Below, piece after piece: positions 23,101 through 32,227 of a stretch of 64,000 nucleotides of DNA (positions within the stretch are counted from its first letter, which is position 1; each line of letters begins with the position of its first letter). A program made the position numbers and the translations under genes. The stretch spans positions 9,312,072-9,376,071 of the forward strand of contig NC_022657.1 in NCBI RefSeq assembly GCF_000494755.1, in the 5' to 3' direction. This DNA is from Amorphoplanes friuliensis DSM 7358. GTDB taxonomy: Bacteria > Actinomycetota > Actinomycetes > Mycobacteriales > Micromonosporaceae. Under the pieces are notes generated by a model that was not told the DNA's origin, did not search any database, and saw only the letters and a program-made list of their open reading frames with translations.

Positions 23101-26100
23101 ATGACGACCGAGCAGCCGCAGGTCGGCGCCGATCCCGCAGCATCCCGGGAGACTCCGCCGCCTGGGCCCGCCAGCCCGACCTCCGAGGTCCCGGCAACCG
23201 AAGCCGGCGCCACTGAGCCCGTGCCGGCTGCCGAATCCACGGCAGCTCCCGGTGTCATGCCCGCTGCGTCCTCGGAATCCGCATCGCCGGGCAGCCCTCC
23301 GGCAGCGTCCGACTCTCGCCCGGCAGATGGCTCTCCGGAAGCGTCCGGCTCTCGGCCGGCGGTCAGCTCTCCGGACACTTCCGGCCCTTCGCCGCTTGCC
23401 GGCCCTTCGCCGCTTGCCGACCCTTCGGCGGCGGTCAGGCCTCCGGGCGCGACGGGTTCGCGGGCCGCGTCCGGCTCTCCGGCGGTGGGCGGTTCTGTGA
23501 CGGCGGCCGGCTCTTCGGCGGTGGGCGAGGACGAGGCGGTGCCCAAGCGGGTGCGGAGGTGGGCAGGGTTCCGCCGTGGCCGTGCTGCGAAGGCCACACC
23601 GCCGACGCCCGGAACGCTGCGCCCGGCAGTCCCGCAGGGTGCCGATGCGGCTCTTTTGTCCAACCAGGACAAGCCAGGTTCCGCCGGGGGCGCGACCGCG
23701 GCAGAGACCGAGTTTCCTTCCAACGGCTCGACGATCGATATGCCCGGCGGTCCGGCGCCCGCTTCCGGTGCTGCGAACGGCCCTGGCCTCGCCCCCAAGA
23801 GCGATCCGGGTTCCGCCGCGGCGTCCGAAGCCGCCGCGCTCGGCACAGGCCTGAAAGCTGCTACCTCCGGAACGTCTCCGAAGACGGACACCGCGACCAG
23901 CACAGATCTGGCGGCGAGCTCCACCTCTCAGGCCGGCACTGACCCCGCCGCCCGCTCGGCGACCGGTATGGACCCGAAGACCAGCGCTGCCTCAAGCACG
24001 AACCCAAAGACCGGCCCTCCCACCAGCGCAGACCCGAAAGCTGGCGCTGCGATCGGCGAAGACCCGAAGGCCGGCACCGCAACCAGCACAGATCCGAAGG
24101 CCGTCACCGCGACCAGTGCAGGCTCGAAGGTCGCTGCTGCGGCCAGCGCGGACCCGAAGAGCGGCACTGCCTCGACCACAGACCCGAAAGCTGCTGCTGC
24201 GGCCGGCGCGGACCTCAAAGCTGGCGCCGCGGGCCCGAAGGCCGGCGACCCTGCAGGGGCCAAAGCTGATCCGGCGACGCCCGGTGAGAAGAACGGCGAG
24301 GACAAGAAGGCAACGCCGCCCGGCCGCCGCCGGAAGTCGAAGTTGCCCTCGACCCGTCCGCCCGGCGCCCCGCCGGATCCCTGGACCGCCTTCGCCGAGA
24401 CGTCGGAGCGCGCCCCGGGCCGGATCCGCCGGGCGACACGAGCGACCGGGCGCGGGCTGATTCACGAATACGCCCTGGTCGTCTACGGTTCGCTGCTGCT
24501 TGCGGTGCTGCTGACCTGGCCCACCCTGCGCTACCCGCTGCACACCTTCCCGCAGGACAACTGGGATCCGTCGCGGCAGGCGTGGCAGGTGTCCTGGGCC
24601 GGGCACATCCTGATCACCGACCCGGCCCGGCTGTGGCAGTCGAACGCCTTCTTCCCCGAGGCCTACAGCTTCGCGTTCGGGAACAGCCTGCTCGGTTACG
24701 CACCCGCAGGCATGATCGGTGAAGGACCGCTGGCGGCGGTCCTGCGCTACAACATCCTCTTTGTCCTTGCGCACGCGCTGCTGGCCATCGGCGGGTACGC
24801 CCTGATTCGCCAGCTCGGCGCCGGGCGGACGGGTGCGCTGGTCGGTGCGGTGGCTTTCGCGTACGCGCCGTGGCGCCTGGCGCAGGAGGGCCACCTCGAC
24901 ATCATTTCGGCCGGCGGCATTCCCCTGGCGCTGGCCATGCTTGCGCGGGGGCACGGCTGGTCCATGCGGTACGGGTTCCGCCCGGACCGCCGCCATGCCG
25001 GGTGGGCGGCGACCGGCTGGATAATCGCCACTTGGCAGGTCAGTCTCGGGTTCTCGCTGGGTCTGCCGTTCGCCTACGTGCTGGGCGCCATCTTTGTGGT
25101 TGTCGCGGCCGCCGTCCTGGTTCGCCGATTGCGCCGCCGCTCGCCCCGCCCTGTCCTCGGGTGGCGTCTGCTGGTCACCGACGGGCTGGGTCTTCTGATC
25201 TTCGCTGGTGTCGGGGCGATGATCGCGCTCCCGTACCTGCGGGTGCCGGACACGGGCCCGGCCGGGACCGAGATCAAATTCTTCTCACCGCCGCTGCGAA
25301 GCCTGCTGATCGGCCCGGCCGAGTCACGCATCTGGGGCGCTCCCCATGCCGTGCCGCGCGAATCGCTGGGCTGGCCGGCGGAGATGGCGTTGCTGCCGGG
25401 CTTTGTCCTCTACGCGTTCGCGCTGGTCGGGCTGGTGTTTTCGGTCTGGCGGATCTGGCAGCGGCTCATCCTGCTCGCGGCGGTCATCCTCGGCGTGCTG
25501 CTCACGCTCGGCACCACGTTCTTCGACGGCCGCTGGACCTACCTGCCGCTGTTCGGGCACCTGCCGGCCTCGTTCGGTGTGCGGATCCCGGGCCGGCTCA
25601 TGGTGTGGGTGACGTTGCTGCTCGCCATCCTGGCTGCCGGGGCTGTCGCCGAGTTCGTCCGCCGGGCCGAGCACCTGGCCGCGCATCGCATGCCGCCGTG
25701 GCCGGGCCCGTGGCTGCGCCTGGCGACGCTGATTCCGTTGCTGCTGGTCCTGGTCGAGACCTGGAACGCCACCGCGCATCCGGTCGTGCCGGACCAGCCC
25801 GCCTCGATGCGGACGGTCACCGGCCCGATGCTCGTCCTGCCGACCGCGGGCCTGACCGATCAGACCGTCATGCTCTGGTCCACCTCCCGCTTCCAGCAGG
25901 TGGCGAACGGCAGCGGCGGGTTTGCCCCGCAGCGCCAGTCCGAGCTACGCCGTTCCGTCGCCGCGTTCCCGGACGCCGCCAGCGTTCAGTACCTGCGAGC
26001 TCTCGGCATCACCACGGTCCTGCTGCTGCGTTCCGAGGTCACCGGCACCCCCTGGGAACGCGCCGGCGATGTCCCGGTCGACGCTCTCGGCATCCGCCGC

Positions 26101-26142
26101 GAAGACCTCGACGACAACTCGGTGGTCTTCCGCCTGAACTGA
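23101..26142 (+). CDS. Polytopic membrane protein with GT-C-like architecture and a long disordered N-terminus
   Basis: 1013 residues. The first ~440 are low-complexity Ala/Pro/Ser/Lys, with imperfect 'TDPKAGTAT' units. Residues 455-870 contain about ten to twelve membrane helices, and the first loop (TFPQDNWDPSRQAWQVSWAG) carries an Asp as in GT-C glycosyltransferases. A C-terminal ~110-residue extracytoplasmic domain follows. The family resembles uncharacterised actinobacterial membrane glycosyltransferase-like proteins; the donor would be a polyprenyl-phosphate sugar, but this is inference. ATG 23101 has GAGGGAG upstream and follows nfo by 21 bases, so the two may be co-transcribed. Confidence 0.6.
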   Translation: MTTEQPQVGADPAASRETPPPGPASPTSEVPATEAGATEPVPAAESTAAPGVMPAASSESASPGSPPAASDSRPADGSPEASGSRPAVSSPDTSGPSPLAGPSPLADPSAAVRPPGATGSRAASGSPAVGGSVTAAGSSAVGEDEAVPKRVRRWAGFRRGRAAKATPPTPGTLRPAVPQGADAALLSNQDKPGSAGGATAAETEFPSNGSTIDMPGGPAPASGAANGPGLAPKSDPGSAAASEAAALGTGLKAATSGTSPKTDTATSTDLAASSTSQAGTDPAARSATGMDPKTSAASSTNPKTGPPTSADPKAGAAIGEDPKAGTATSTDPKAVTATSAGSKVAAAASADPKSGTASTTDPKAAAAAGADLKAGAAGPKAGDPAGAKADPATPGEKNGEDKKATPPGRRRKSKLPSTRPPGAPPDPWTAFAETSERAPGRIRRATRATGRGLIHEYALVVYGSLLLAVLLTWPTLRYPLHTFPQDNWDPSRQAWQVSWAGHILITDPARLWQSNAFFPEAYSFAFGNSLLGYAPAGMIGEGPLAAVLRYNILFVLAHALLAIGGYALIRQLGAGRTGALVGAVAFAYAPWRLAQEGHLDIISAGGIPLALAMLARGHGWSMRYGFRPDRRHAGWAATGWIIATWQVSLGFSLGLPFAYVLGAIFVVVAAAVLVRRLRRRSPRPVLGWRLLVTDGLGLLIFAGVGAMIALPYLRVPDTGPAGTEIKFFSPPLRSLLIGPAESRIWGAPHAVPRESLGWPAEMALLPGFVLYAFALVGLVFSVWRIWQRLILLAAVILGVLLTLGTTFFDGRWTYLPLFGHLPASFGVRIPGRLMVWVTLLLAILAAGAVAEFVRRAEHLAAHRMPPWPGPWLRLATLIPLLLVLVETWNATAHPVVPDQPASMRTVTGPMLVLPTAGLTDQTVMLWSTSRFQQVANGSGGFAPQRQSELRRSVAAFPDAASVQYLRALGITTVLLLRSEVTGTPWERAGDVPVDALGIRREDLDDNSVVFRLN

Positions 26143-26261
26143 CGCCCCCAAGGACACCACCCGAGGCAGCCGCCATGCCCGGCCAGCGCCAGGCCAGGCC
26201 GGGCAAAGGGGAGGCGAGGCGTGAAGACCGCCGCACGCTGACCGAAGCCAACCAGCGTTGA

Positions 26262-27806
26262 TCAGCCGACCGGCGCCGGAGTAGGAGGCGGCGGCGGGGG
26301 AGGCGGCGGCGCACTCTCCGACGCCGATTCCACAGCAGCCGGCCGCGGTTCGAGACGCAGCCGCTGTCGCAGCGACGACAACCATCCCGCATCCGGCGCC
26401 CCGTCGAACACCCCGCCGTCGGGGTCGTCGGCGTAGGTCTGGCGGACCGGGTCCAGCTCAGGCCGCCAGATCTCGCGGATGACCAGACCGCACAGGATCG
26501 CCACCGTGATCAGGCGCAGGCTGGAGGCCAGCACAAACGTGCCCTCGGGGATCACCGGCTTGCCGCCGGCGCCCAGCAACTCCGCGTAGAAGGCCGTGAA
26601 GTAGCCGATCTCCGCCACCGACCACGCGATGATCGCCCCCCAGCGCGGGCGGGCCAGGACGATCAGGGGCAGAAGCCAGAGGACGTACTGCTGGGACCAG
26701 ACCTTGCTGAAGATCAGGAAGGCGGCGACGACCAGGAACGCCACCTGGGAGAGGCGCGGCCGGCGGGGTGCCAGCAGGCAGAGGACGCCGATGGCGGCGC
26801 AGGCGAGGAACGTCAGCGCGTACGAGATGTTGTTGAGGACCGGGACGTGGTCGCTGAGCCATTGGAAGGGGCCCTGGTCTCCGGCGACGCCGGTGTTCCA
26901 TTTCGAGTCGAGGTAGCGGCCGATGTACCAGGACGTACCCCAGTCGATCGGCCGTTCGCGGTTCAGGTTGAAGAAGCGATCCCAGCTGTCGCGGTACAGG
27001 ATCGCGACCGGGAGGTTGACCGCCAGCCAGGCCACGATCGCCGCGCCGGTCGCCAGCAGGAACTGCGGGACTCGTTTGGAGCGCAGGCCGAGGACCAGCA
27101 GGGGGCCCAGGATGAACAGTGGCCAGAGTTTCGCCGCGCCGCCCAGGCCCAGGAGGAAGCCGGCGAGGATCGGCCAGCGTCTGGCCCAGGCATAGAGGCC
27201 GAACAGGGCCAGGCCGATGGCGAGGAAGTCCCAGTTCACTGTGGCGGTGACCAGCAGGATCGGTGACAGCGCGAAGATCGCCACGTCCCAGGGTCTGCGG
27301 CGCCGCAGGGCGAGCATCATCGCCGCGGAGGCGACCGCCAGGATGGAGAGGACCAGGGCGTTGATGTTGTAGAACCACTTGCCCTGGTTGATGTCCGGGT
27401 ATTTCTCGCCGAGGGCGTGGACCGGCAGACCGAGCGCACCCATGAAGTACCCGGTGACGACCGGGTATTCGACGGGGTGGTCCTTGTAGGGCACCTTGCC
27501 CTCGTTGAGTCCCTCGGCGTAGTACAGGGCCAGCACGTCGGTGTAGCAGAACCTCGTGTACTGGACGTTCTTCTGCCAGTCGCCGTCCTGGCAGGGCGAC
27601 TTCTGCACCCAGCTCAGCGCGAGCGTCATGCACACCAGCGCGAGGATGATCCGCTGTGCGTTCCAGAACCGGCCGGGCCGGGGTCCGGGGCGGACGGCGT
27701 GGTCGCCGAGCGGTCCTCCGATCGCCTGTGACAGCCCCCGGACGAAGCCGTCCGATTCGGCGGGCAGGTCAGGCCGGTCGGCTTCCGGGGACGAAGGCGC
27801 GCTCAT
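26262..27806 (-). CDS. GT87-family membrane glycosyltransferase
   Basis: 514 residues. About ten membrane helices with the GT87 (DUF2029) signatures: an early YTD segment, the loop motif KDHPVEYPVVTG, and a C-terminal WSQQYVLWLLPLIVL helix. Family members are polyprenyl-phosphomannose-dependent alpha-mannosyltransferases of the cell envelope (for example PimE-like enzymes). The exact acceptor here is unknown. The tail is Pro-rich. It lies immediately downstream of ponA's terminator side on the opposite flank, in the order usual near actinobacterial ponA. Confidence 0.8.
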   Translation of the reverse strand: MSAPSSPEADRPDLPAESDGFVRGLSQAIGGPLGDHAVRPGPRPGRFWNAQRIILALVCMTLALSWVQKSPCQDGDWQKNVQYTRFCYTDVLALYYAEGLNEGKVPYKDHPVEYPVVTGYFMGALGLPVHALGEKYPDINQGKWFYNINALVLSILAVASAAMMLALRRRRPWDVAIFALSPILLVTATVNWDFLAIGLALFGLYAWARRWPILAGFLLGLGGAAKLWPLFILGPLLVLGLRSKRVPQFLLATGAAIVAWLAVNLPVAILYRDSWDRFFNLNRERPIDWGTSWYIGRYLDSKWNTGVAGDQGPFQWLSDHVPVLNNISYALTFLACAAIGVLCLLAPRRPRLSQVAFLVVAAFLIFSKVWSQQYVLWLLPLIVLARPRWGAIIAWSVAEIGYFTAFYAELLGAGGKPVIPEGTFVLASSLRLITVAILCGLVIREIWRPELDPVRQTYADDPDGGVFDGAPDAGWLSSLRQRLRLEPRPAAVESASESAPPPPPPPPPTPAPVG

Positions 27807-27882
27807 GCTTTGGCATCATGCCGCATCGCCGGCCCGGACAGGCGACACCCTCCGGCACAGTCCGGCCACAAGGTCATAAAAC

Positions 27883-27923
27883 CGGAACGGCGCCCGTCTC
27901 CGCGAGGAGAGGACGCCGTTCCG
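27883..27923 (-). terminator. Terminator of ponA
   Basis: 10-bp perfect stem (CGGAACGGCG / CGCCGTTCCG) with an inner extension CGTCTCC/GGAGA. On the minus strand it is followed by GTTTTATG. It lies 14 bases beyond the ponA stop. Confidence 0.8.
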
Positions 27924-27936
27924 TCATGCCTGTGGG

Positions 27937-30789
27937 TCAGCCGCCGTCGTCGGCGTTGTCGCCGTCGTTCTCCCCGCCGCCGGTGCCGGTGTCGTTGCCG
28001 GCATCACCGCCGGGGAACGTCGGGAAGGTGCCGGGCGTGCCCTGTTCCTGACCGTTGTCGCCGTTGCCGTTCCCGTTGCCGTTTCCATTGCCGCCGTTGC
28101 CGTTGCCGCCGTTGTCACCGTTGCCGTTGCCGCCGTTGTCCTGGCACAGCAGCGGGATGCCCTGACAGGCGGGGTTCTCCGGCTCCGGCGGGGGCGGCGG
28201 CGGCTTGACGCCGTTGCCCTGCTTGGACGGGTCGACGAACGCCGTCGAGTTCGGCAGGAAGTCGTCGTTCTTGGCATCGATCGCCTTGGACGCCGCGTCC
28301 ATGAACTGCTTCCAGATCTGGCCCGGGACCGAGCCACCGTTCATCGGCTTGCCACCGGGTTTGTAGATCGGGAGCAGGTCCATCTGTTTGGTCTTCTTGT
28401 TGACCTTCTCCCGGCCGACCCAGACCGAAGTGGCGAGGTGTTTGGTGCCGCCCACCATCCAGGCGTCACCGTTGTCACCGCTCTTGCCGCCCTTGCCGGT
28501 GAACTCCCAGGTGCCGGTCTTGCCGATCGCCTTGCGGCCGTTGTCGAGCGAGATCCCGTTGATGCCGGGGATCTTCTGCATGACGTTCTGCACGGCGGCC
28601 GCCACGTCCGGCGTGAACGCTTCGACACCCTTGAGCTTCTCGCCCTTGCCCTTGATCGCGGTGAACTTACCGGTCTTGGGGTCGCGCTCGGACACCCTCT
28701 GGACGAAGTGCGCCTTGTTGTAGACGCCGTTGTTGGCGATCGTCGCGACGCCGCTGGCGTGGTCGAGCGCCGTGATGGCGTACTGACCGAAGCCGACCTC
28801 GCGACCGTAGTTCTTCTCTTTCAGGTCCGACTCGCTCAGCTTGTTGAGGTCGTAGCGGGCGGTCGTCTCCGGGTCGCCGATCAGCTGGATGCCGGCCTTG
28901 TGAGCCTGCTCGATGACTTTCTCCGGGCCGAGCGCGTCGGCGAGCCAGTAGAAGGTGAAGTTGTACGACTGCTCGACGGAAGTCTCGAGGTCGCAGGCCT
29001 TCTCCGGGCACTGCAGGCTGCCGCCCTCACGGCCGGAGTTGCTGATCTTGCCGCCGCCGTCGACCTTCTTCAGCGTGGAGTCCCAGATGGTGTCCATGCC
29101 GTAGCCCGCACTCAGGGCCGCAATCAACGTGTAGATCTTGAACGTCGAGCCGGGCGGGCGTCCACCGCCGAGGAACTTCTGCCCGGTGTCGTCGTAGTTC
29201 GGGCCCGCGTAGTCCCAGCTCGCCGCGTCGGGTCCGCCGTAATACGCCAGGACCCGGCCGTTGTCCGGATCGATGGAGACCAGGGCCGACTTGTAGGTCT
29301 CGGCCATGTCGTGGAGCGGCGACGACTTCTTGGCGCGGTTGGCCGCCTTCTCCGCCGCCTCCTGGACCTTCGGGTCGATCGTGGTCAGGATCTGCAGACC
29401 GCCCTGGTTCTGCCGGGCGTCGGTGATGCCCATGTCACGCAGCTCGCGCTTCACGTACTTGACGATCTTGGCGCTGGGCGTGTTGTTGTTACAGGTGAGG
29501 CACTTCTCCGGGTTGAACTTCTTCCACGACGTCGGGTACGCCGTCGGCGGGGCGATGCCGGCAGGCACACCCGCATCAGCGTTGCCGGCAGGAAGTCCGA
29601 GCTCGCGCATGTTGCCGACCGTGTAGTTCCAGCGCTCGGTGGCGTCGGGAAGGCTCTTCTGCGGGTCGTATCCCCGGTGTGTGGCCGTCGGCTCGGGCTG
29701 CTTGATGACCGAGGCGAGGATGGCTGCCTCGCCGGCGGTGATCGCGCCCTTCTGACCGGGCGGCGTGAGCGCCGAACGACTGGGGCCGAAGTACGCCTTC
29801 ACCGCGGCCTCGATGCCGTAGGCACCACGGCCGAAGTACACGGAGTTGAGGTAGCGCCCCAGGATCTGGTCCTTGGAGTACTCGTCCTCCATCTTGCGGG
29901 CGATCACAGCCTCGCGGAGCTTCACGTTGTACGTGATCTCCTTACGCTTCGTGGCGTACTTGGCGTACTGCTGGGTGATCGTCGAGGCACCCTGGGTGTC
30001 GCCGCCGGTGAAGTTGTTCCACGCGGCGCGGGCGATGCCCTTCATGTCGATGCCGTTGTGCTTGTAGAAGCCCTTGTCCTCGGCCGACACCACCGCGAGC
30101 TTGATCAGCGGGTTGATGCTGGCGTCGGGGACGATCGAGCGGTTGAACTGACCCAGCGAGGCCAGCACCGTCTTCTTGTCGCTCGCGAGCAGCTGCGTGG
30201 TCTGCGACTCGGCGGCCGGCTCCTCGAAGCTGACGCTGTCGAAGAAGTAGGTGCCGCCGACCACACCGCCACCGAGCAGGATGACCAGTACGGCCGCCGC
30301 TGCGGTGAGGATGTTGGTGCGGCGACGGCGCTTGGCCGACTTGTTGAGGATCTTGCCGGCGCTGCCCCGCTTGCCGTGCTCCGGCCCCTCGGGTCCGTCG
30401 GGGCCACCGACTGCCGGGGACACCGGGCGCACCGCGGCACGGGCGACCGCAGCACGGCCACCACCGCCGTACGCCGGGCCGGCCTCGGGCCCGCCCACCG
30501 ACGCGCGGCCGCCCACCCGGGCGGAGCCGACAGAGCCGGTCCCCGCTCCGACGGAGGCACGTCCGGCGCCGACGGAAGCACGGCCGCCGACCGGTGCAGC
30601 TCCGACAGAGGCGGCGCCACGCGGCACGGAGCCGCCGACGCTCGCTCGACCGCCGGCCGGACGCCGGTAAGCGTCCGGGGCCTGTCGATCGTCGTAGCCG
30701 GACTGGTCGTCGTCAGGCGTGGATGCAGCGGACGGCCCGGGCACTCGGGCCCGGGCACGCGCAGACTGCGGATCGCCGTACGAGTTCAT
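27937..30789 (-). CDS. ponA: Class A penicillin-binding protein (transglycosylase/transpeptidase)
   Basis: 950 residues. A cytoplasmic Gly/Ala/Ser repeat region (GGRASVGAGRASVG) leads to a membrane helix near 158-183. The GT51 transglycosylase follows (AEDKGFYKHNGID with catalytic Glu, QGASTITQQYAK, YLNSVYFGRGAYGIEAA). The transpeptidase domain carries SxxK as GSTFK, SxN as SYN, and KTG as IGKTGT. The tail is Gly/Asn/Asp-rich (GNGGNGNG). It polymerises and cross-links peptidoglycan outside the membrane. Two TTGACA hexamers and an inverted repeat lie upstream, and a terminator lies directly downstream. Confidence 0.95.
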   Translation of the reverse strand: MNSYGDPQSARARARVPGPSAASTPDDDQSGYDDRQAPDAYRRPAGGRASVGGSVPRGAASVGAAPVGGRASVGAGRASVGAGTGSVGSARVGGRASVGGPEAGPAYGGGGRAAVARAAVRPVSPAVGGPDGPEGPEHGKRGSAGKILNKSAKRRRRTNILTAAAAVLVILLGGGVVGGTYFFDSVSFEEPAAESQTTQLLASDKKTVLASLGQFNRSIVPDASINPLIKLAVVSAEDKGFYKHNGIDMKGIARAAWNNFTGGDTQGASTITQQYAKYATKRKEITYNVKLREAVIARKMEDEYSKDQILGRYLNSVYFGRGAYGIEAAVKAYFGPSRSALTPPGQKGAITAGEAAILASVIKQPEPTATHRGYDPQKSLPDATERWNYTVGNMRELGLPAGNADAGVPAGIAPPTAYPTSWKKFNPEKCLTCNNNTPSAKIVKYVKRELRDMGITDARQNQGGLQILTTIDPKVQEAAEKAANRAKKSSPLHDMAETYKSALVSIDPDNGRVLAYYGGPDAASWDYAGPNYDDTGQKFLGGGRPPGSTFKIYTLIAALSAGYGMDTIWDSTLKKVDGGGKISNSGREGGSLQCPEKACDLETSVEQSYNFTFYWLADALGPEKVIEQAHKAGIQLIGDPETTARYDLNKLSESDLKEKNYGREVGFGQYAITALDHASGVATIANNGVYNKAHFVQRVSERDPKTGKFTAIKGKGEKLKGVEAFTPDVAAAVQNVMQKIPGINGISLDNGRKAIGKTGTWEFTGKGGKSGDNGDAWMVGGTKHLATSVWVGREKVNKKTKQMDLLPIYKPGGKPMNGGSVPGQIWKQFMDAASKAIDAKNDDFLPNSTAFVDPSKQGNGVKPPPPPPEPENPACQGIPLLCQDNGGNGNGDNGGNGNGGNGNGNGNGNGDNGQEQGTPGTFPTFPGGDAGNDTGTGGGENDGDNADDGG

Positions 30790-30954
30790 TCGGTCACACC
30801 TACCGGTCGCGGTGGCGCGCCAGAGAAGCCCTGGAGGGGCTTCGGAGGCTGCGCCACGGGCGGACGATTCTGGGCTGCATCTCCGCAGCCGCCCTGTCGG
30901 ATGTCAAGAATGACCGACTGCGGCGCTGGATGCCCGTATCGGTCGAGGTCGTGT

Positions 30955-30971
30955 CAACGTTAGCGACGTTG
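30955..30971. promoter_or_regulatory. Inverted repeat upstream of ponA
   Basis: CAACGT-N5-ACGTTG is a perfect 6-5-6 inverted repeat. On the minus strand a perfect TTGACA overlaps it. No convincing -10 is seen 17 bases downstream. It may be an operator for ponA. Confidence 0.35.
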
Positions 30972-30978
30972 AGGCCGA

Positions 30979-31446
30979 TCACTGTCGGCCCTCCCGGCGT
31001 TGCGACGACGACCCTGTCTCGCGGTGGCGGCCCGAGGCGGACGAGGCAACGGCCCCGCCCTGGTCCAGTTCGTCGGCATTGAGCGCGTCCCGGCCGAGCA
31101 GGTACTGCTCGATCAGATGGTTCCACGCGCAGGATTGGCACACCTCCACCACGAACACCTGAAACTCACGCAGCGTCATCGCCAGCACGGGGAGTTCGGC
31201 CAGCTTGCGGGCCTGCCCGGCAGACTGCTTGAGCTCATCACCGTAGATGTAGTGAACCAGGGTGAGATTGTCGCGACGGCAGACCGGACAACGGTCGTCG
31301 GTCGGCTCGCCATGGAACCTAGCTGCGTTTTTCAGGTACGGCGACGCATCGCAGACCTCGAGGGTCCCGACCTTGCCGTTGTGCACGTCACGCAGGACAG
31401 CTCGCTTCTGAAGCGAGTAGTCGACCACCTGCCGCTGCGTGCGCAT
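30979..31446 (-). CDS. DUF5318 family protein
   Basis: 155 residues. The N-terminus reads RTQRQVVDYSLQKRAVL. A CPVC pair near residue 53 and a second VCQSC near residue 103 suggest a metal-binding site. The YGDELKQSAGQARK and WNHL.EQYLLG motifs match the DUF5318 family conserved across actinobacteria beside ponA. The function is unknown. A TACTCT -10-like box lies seven bases before ATG 31446, consistent with a leaderless transcript. It precedes ponA on the same strand and is divergent from padR. Confidence 0.85.
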   Translation of the reverse strand: MRTQRQVVDYSLQKRAVLRDVHNGKVGTLEVCDASPYLKNAARFHGEPTDDRCPVCRRDNLTLVHYIYGDELKQSAGQARKLAELPVLAMTLREFQVFVVEVCQSCAWNHLIEQYLLGRDALNADELDQGGAVASSASGRHRETGSSSQRREGRQ

Positions 31447-31529
31447 GGCGAAGAGAGTACGCGGTCCACACCGGTACGGCGACAGCCATCACGCAGCGTG
31501 GCGCGGCGACTGCACAACCATGACTCCCC

Positions 31530-31558
31530 TTGCGGCCGGACGCAACCCGATCTACGGT
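31530..31558 (+). promoter_or_regulatory. Promoter of padR-ino1
   Basis: -35 TTGCGG (31530-31535) and -10 TACGGT (31553-31558) with a 17-base spacer. The expected start, near 31565, lies inside the palindromic operator. Confidence 0.55.
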
Positions 31559-31560
31559 GA

Positions 31561-31583
31561 CGATGTATCGGCCCGATACATCG
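31561..31583. promoter_or_regulatory. PadR-type palindromic operator
   Basis: Perfect 11-1-11 palindrome: CGATGTATCGG, a central C, then CCGATACATCG. It contains the ATGT...ACAT half-sites typical of PadR regulators and straddles the expected transcription start. It should let the PadR protein repress its own gene and the following ino1. Confidence 0.75.
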
Positions 31584-31610
31584 CGGAAAGTCGGCAAGGG
31601 GGTGAGCACG

Positions 31611-32207
31611 ATGTTGGAACTGGCGATCCTCGGCCTGCTCCAGGAATCCCCGATGCATGGCTATGAGCTGCGCAAGGAGCTCGCCACCAAGCTCGGCACG
31701 ATCCGGGCGGCGATCAGTTACGGCACGCTCTACCCGACGCTGAAGCGCCTGCAGACCGTCGGCTGGATCGGCGCGGCCGAGACGCCCGACGAAGAGATCA
31801 TTCCGCCGATGACCAGTCGCCGGGGCCGGGTTGTCTACAAAATCACGGCCGAGGGCAAGGAGCGTTTTGCCGAACTGCTCGCCCAGGCCGGCCCGGAAAC
31901 GTACGACGACGCCGGTTTCGGCGTGCACTTCGCCTTCTTCTCCCGGACCGACCGGGCGACGCGGCTGCGGATCCTCGAGGGTCGCCGCCGCCGGATCGAG
32001 GAGCGTCGTGAAGGACTGCGTGAGGTTCTCTCACGCGCCTCCGACCGCCTCGATGCTTACACCCTCGAGTTGCAGCGCCACGGACTGGATGCGTGCGAGC
32101 GCGAGGTCCGCTGGCTGGAGGAGCTCATCACCAACGAGCGCTCCGGCCGCTCCCCAGCAGGGGAGACACCCCCCGAAGACCCGCGTCCTCATCAGGACCG
32201 GCCGTGA
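31611..32207 (+). CDS. PadR-family transcriptional regulator
   Basis: 198 residues. The N-terminal PadR winged helix is clear (LELAILGLLQESPMHGYEL, then SYGTLYPTLKRLQ and RRGRVVYKITAEGKE). A C-terminal helical dimerisation region and a disordered tail follow. ATG 31611 has AAGGGGGTG upstream, and homology begins there. The stop is 20 bases before the ino1 start. The same padR-ino1 pairing is found near the origin in Streptomyces, and the family there is linked to inositol or mycothiol metabolism; the ligand is unknown. Confidence 0.9.
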   Translation: MLELAILGLLQESPMHGYELRKELATKLGTIRAAISYGTLYPTLKRLQTVGWIGAAETPDEEIIPPMTSRRGRVVYKITAEGKERFAELLAQAGPETYDDAGFGVHFAFFSRTDRATRLRILEGRRRRIEERREGLREVLSRASDRLDAYTLELQRHGLDACEREVRWLEELITNERSGRSPAGETPPEDPRPHQDRP

Positions 32208-32227
32208 TGAACAAGGAGGCAAACGCG

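Noticed and set aside
28438..30963. 841-codon plus-strand open frame opposite ponA
   Set aside because: Antisense shadow; ponA carries all catalytic motifs on the minus strand.
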